Shown one piece after another: positions 60,367-64,000 of a DNA stretch of 64,000 nt (positions within the stretch are counted from its first letter, which is position 1; each line of letters starts with the position of its first letter). The notes under the pieces are model-generated. The model did no database searches and was not told the origin of the DNA. It saw nothing but the letters and a program-made list of their open reading frames with translations. The stretch is from contig CM034550.1 in assembly GCA_020055645.1 (NCBI GenBank), positions 22,290,880-22,354,879 of the forward strand, in the 5' to 3' direction. A program made the position numbers and the translations under genes. This DNA is from Tomocerus qinae (taxonomy: Eukaryota; Arthropoda; Collembola; Entomobryomorpha; Tomoceridae).

Positions 60367-61592
60367 ATTGTATTGTTTTTCTTGATATATCTGGTTACAG
60401 GTAACATCATATTATAACTACGAACTAACCAATTAGGAATATTTCGAAATTATTTATATAGGTACCTTATTTTATATAGGTATGAAATTAAAAATAAAAA
60501 CAAGTTACAAGTAAAACATTATTCGCAGTCTTGGCAAATTTTTGTAAATATTGGAAAAGTAATGTAATGTACCATGTTCGAGTATTTAACTTCTAATCAA
60601 CATGTCCCCATTTCCTAAATATTGTTCATCCCTTCCTGGTTTATAATGTAAATTTTAAATCTATGAAAAAATCATAAATATTATGTTATTTGAGCTACAT
60701 CTCTAAAACTTTGATTTTCTCGCAAAATTATTAATAATATATTATGTATGTAATAAGATAATTTTATTTTTTATTGGGGGCTGCCGCCCCCAAACCCCCG
60801 CTTGAGGGGTGATGAATATTTCGTATTCTTTTAGTTAGTAAAACACGAGCCAGTAAAGCGTAAAGGTTTGTATAAGTATAGTAGTAATGAGCATTACGGA
60901 TATGCATGCCTAACTCAATTTGTCATTTTCTATGCCTGGAACCGCACTCAATGCTAATTTTTTTCCATCCCTGAAATTTTCCTTATTTTAAATTTTTTAC
61001 AACCCCTGTCAGCGACCTCAAGCCTAAAATATTTTCCATCCCTGGAATTGTTCTTGGTACTCCGTATTTGCATTGGGATGTGAATGTGACTGGGATTATT
61101 GAGAATGGGAATACTACGTAACAGGAATAATGCATCTTTAAATCCGACATTATTATCATTATTGAGATGGTGCCTGCCAATATGCCAATTTATGGCTCAG
61201 TACTCCGTATCTACGGAGACTGAATTAGGAAATGGAAAGTTACAATGTGAATTCCTAGTATCCTAGTCCATACAATCCATCCAGTAACCAATTGAATAAA
61301 TGACTATGATGCATTGCACCAAGTCGCCAAGGAGATACCAAACAATTTTAAAATTCATTCTTCCGGTTCCTACGGCTAAAGTTGAACCCGGACAGTTGTC
61401 TCGAATTAACGCACACCCCGCAGAGGAATGCTTTACGTTTTCGGTATCTTGCATTATGTCCCAGAAATTACCAGTTTACGAGCAATCTCTCTTCAAAATT
61501 TTTAGCCAACGTGAGAAGTGCATAATAGTGGTGAAACCACACATTGCCCTTCGGGCAATGCGCTGAATGCTTTGCAGTTTCTCCCCGTATAA
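60352..61592. repeat. Right arm L' of large inverted repeat
   Basis: Reverse complement of 57650-58870: GGTTACAGGTAACATC near 60400 mirrors the left arm near 58830, TTGGGGGCTGCCGCCCCCAA mirrors 58460, and the arm ends CATTGCCCTTCGGGCAATGC...TTTGCAGTTTCTCCCCGTATA. The arms differ at scattered sites and small indels. Confidence 0.88.
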
Positions 61593-61598
61593 AAATAG
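61588..61598 (+). promoter_or_regulatory. TATA-like box before Myb/SANT-like gene
   Basis: TATAAAAATAG lies 61 bp upstream of the ATG at 61659 and overlaps the terminus (CTCCCCGTATA) of the inverted-repeat arm. The spacing is short for a TATA box plus 5' UTR but possible. Function inferred only. Confidence 0.35.
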
Positions 61599-61658
61599 TA
61601 AGCAATAGACAATCTTGTGACATTTCGATTTAATCCGAATCTACGAAAAGTTAGGAAA

Positions 61659-64000
61659 ATGGCATCAAAACGAAGACTTGGAGGAAGGTGCTTAAACTTT
61701 GGAAGCACGGGCGGAAAGACAAGACGGCCCAACTGGATTAGCGCGGAGGAAAATGAACTGATAACCGCAATATTGGAAAATCATAAAATATTATTCGGTA
61801 ACTTTTCGGCGAATATAGATCATGATCGGAAGAAAGAAACATGGAAGTCAATATCTGACAGGGTGAGCAATAAAATTCCATCTTACAGTACGTATAATGT
61901 GTTCTATGTTAAATTCTACCTTATGGAAATGACAATATTGGAACATTCCTAGTATACCGACGCTCAACGGAATAGACCGATATATAGCTCATTCGAAAGA
62001 TCTCGTCGAGTACATCACGAATATGGTATTGGTTTTTGGGGCAACCCCCCAAATAAGAAAGTTATCGTTGGTTAAAGTTGAAAAAATGACTATTTCGATG
62101 CCTACGTTTTCAGAAAACGAAGAGTTACAAGTTCTTCAGGACATCGTTGTTTTGCTGTTCATGTTGAATTTACTTGTAACTATGGCAACGTAGCTAATAA
62201 GATTATTTAGGTTTGGTTTTGTAAAATTCTTAATTGCACTTTAACTTCTATTTTCGGTTTCTTCATTGTTCTAACTTCAATTTTTGTCATTTTTGATTTG
62301 GTTAGTGGCACGCGGTCACAATGTGCATTTTATAAACCTAACCTAATTAATATTAATTGAAATTGAACATGGCACGTGTCACAGTTAGCATTTTTTAAAC
62401 CTAACCTAATTAAAACTGATGGAAATGGAATATGGGACGTGGTCACAATTAGCATTTTTTAAACCTAACCTAATTAAAATTGATGAAAATTAAACATGGC
62501 ACGTGGTCACAATTAGCTTTTATAAACCTTACCTAATTAAAATTAACGAAAATCGAACAATAGACATGGTCACAATTAGCATTTTTTTAAAACCTAACTT
62601 AATTAAAATTATTAGAAATCGAACATGGACGTGGTCACAATTAGTATTTTTTTAAAACCTAACCTAATTAATACTAATGGAAACTGAACATGGCACGTGG
62701 TTACAGTTAGCATTTTTTAAACCTAACCTAATTAAAATTGATGGAAATGGAACATGGAACGTGTTCACAATTAGCATTTTTTAAACCTAACCTAATTATA
62801 AATGATGAAAATTAAACATCGCACTTGGTCACAATTAGCAATTTTTAAACCTAACATAATTAAAATTGAAAGAAATCGAATAAGGGACGTGGTCACAATT
62901 AGCATTTTTTAAAAACTAACCAAATCAAAAATGACGAAAATTGAAGTTAGAACAATGAAGAAACCGAAAATAGAAGTTAAAGTGCAATTAAGAATTTTAC
63001 AAAACCAAACCTAAATAATCTTATTAGCTACGTTGCCATAGTTACAAGTAAATTCAACATGAACAGCAAAACAACGATGTCCTGAAGAACTTGTAACTCT
63101 TCGTTTTCTGAAAACGTAGGCATCGAAATAGTCATTTTTTCAACTTTAACCGACCATAACTTTCTTATTTGGGGGGTTGCCCCAAAAACCAATACCATAT
63201 TCGTGATGTACTCGACGAGATCTTTCGAATGAGCTATATATCAGTCTATTCCATGGAGCGTCGGTATACTAGGATTTAGCCACAATATTTCAACCAAATA
63301 CAATTTCAGGTAAATGCTATATCAAACATAAGAAGAGACGAAAAACAAATGCAAGACAAGTATAGAGATCTAAAAAGTCGAGTAAAAAAGAAAGCTTTTG
63401 CTGAATTTAGTCGTTTAAATAAGACCGGAGGGGGAGAATCTGAAAATGACGACCCGTTGACCATTTTCGAAGAAAAGGTGCATTCCTTAACCATAATTGA
63501 GTTATCAATGGTGAAATTTTATGGCAGTACGTGGATAACCGGAGTTTCCACTGGATTTGACAGTAGTGCTGGACCAACACTTCAAGCGGTAAATGTATAC
63601 TGAAAATATCTTAAAACTTATCTAAAAATAAATAGCTTATTATATTTTATATTACTATGCAGTTATTTTATTTTGCACACAGATTGATGATGATACTTCA
63701 CAGTTCCCAGAAACTGAATCAGAATCCTATCCTAGCCTATCCGAACCTAACATTGCGCCAATCGAAAGCTCTCAAACCCAGACTGTAATTATTGATTAAT
63801 TTAATTATCATTGTAAATGATACCATGCTTGACTATAATCTATTTTATAGGAAACAAATAAACATCGTAAGATTACTACGAAAGAAGCAGCTCGTGCTAA
63901 AATCTCAAGCAATATGCTTGGTACGCAAAATGAAATCTTGGCTCATGTTAGAGGAATTGACAACTCCCTAAAGGACCTTTTGGATTTGAAAAAGAAAAAA
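61659..64000 (+). CDS. Myb/SANT-like DNA-binding protein (NAIF1/Harbinger type), 3' end off window
   Basis: Exons 61659-61862, 63310-63588, 63683-63784 and 63851-64000 (open at the window edge) join in phase 0 and give at least 245 residues. The N-terminus is basic (MASKRR). Residues about 27-110 form a trihelical Myb/SANT-like domain: RRPNWISAEENELITAIL, KKETWKSISDRVNAI, RRDEKQMQDKYRDLKSRVKKK, with the typical NKTGGGES after it. This pattern is that of the Myb_DNA-bind_5-like group, which includes NAIF1, FSBP and the accessory Myb protein of Harbinger transposons. An acidic Ser/Glu/Pro linker follows, then a basic/coiled segment (EILAHVRGIDNSLKDLLDL) that may dimerise. Whether it is a host gene or part of a Harbinger element cannot be decided without the sequence beyond the edge. 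Intron 1 is almost wholly one foldback element. Confidence 0.75.
61949..63272. mobile_element. 1.3-kb foldback element with internal 64-bp tandem array
   Basis: The outer ends CTAGTATACCGACGCTC and GAGCGTCGGTATACTAG are perfect inverted complements and the arms extend about 350 bp (61949-62300 and 62925-63272). Both contain GACATCGTTGTTTTGCTGTT or its complement. The centre holds about ten 63-65-bp units (GTGGTCACAATTAGCATTTT, AACCTAACCTAATTAAAATT). CTAG at both edges may be a target duplication or part of the termini. Confidence 0.92.

Overview
This is a nuclear window from an intron-rich animal, almost certainly an arthropod. The genes carry many short AT-rich GT-AG introns. Two neighbouring genes encode seven-helix receptors ending in the arthropod gustatory-receptor signature, and there is a short interstitial array of TTAGG, the usual arthropod telomere unit. 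A springtail or other early-branching pancrustacean would fit, but that is inference. Exons are GC-richer than the AT-rich introns and intergenic DNA. I see no tRNA, rRNA, CRISPR or bacterial/viral gene.

Layout. 0.26-1.8 kb: a divergent pair, EMRE (mitochondrial calcium uniporter regulator, minus) and a ZNF830-like splicing/DNA-repair zinc-finger protein (plus). 2.3-8.5 kb: a complete mitochondrial adrenodoxin/ferredoxin reductase (FDXR) whose 4.5-kb intron 2 is filled with inverted-repeat elements. 8.5-18.9 kb: a gene-free stretch with foldback elements in its distal half. 19.0-32.4 kb: a ten-exon aryl hydrocarbon receptor/Spineless bHLH-PAS gene. 33.1-42.3 kb: a convergent seven-exon ubiquitin-activating enzyme E1 (UBA1); its intron 3 has swollen to 5.1 kb with a 32-bp satellite that has absorbed foldback elements and contains an exact higher-order duplication. 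43.3-46.8 kb: a decayed DNA transposon with a frameshifted transposase. 47.7-48.2 kb: an LLPH-like nucleolar protein. 48.7-51.4 kb: an SLC17/sialin-type anion transporter. 51.8-55.7 kb: two divergent gustatory-receptor-like genes sharing a 0.4-kb promoter region. 56.3-61.6 kb: a large composite of nested inverted repeats. 61.7 kb to the edge: a Myb/SANT-like (NAIF1/Harbinger-type) DNA-binding protein whose first intron is almost entirely one foldback element; it runs off the window.

The genes do not form one pathway. EMRE and FDXR are both mitochondrial, UBA1 heads ubiquitin conjugation, AHR is a transcription factor, LLPH and ZNF830 are nuclear RNA/ribosome factors, and SLC17 and the receptors are membrane proteins. 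What unites the window is its non-coding part: at least eight families of palindromic or terminal-inverted-repeat elements, several present in more than one copy, sitting in introns and between genes. All gene models were assembled by hand from open frames, splice sites, reading phase and family knowledge. Exon boundaries keep phase throughout, but no transcript data were available.
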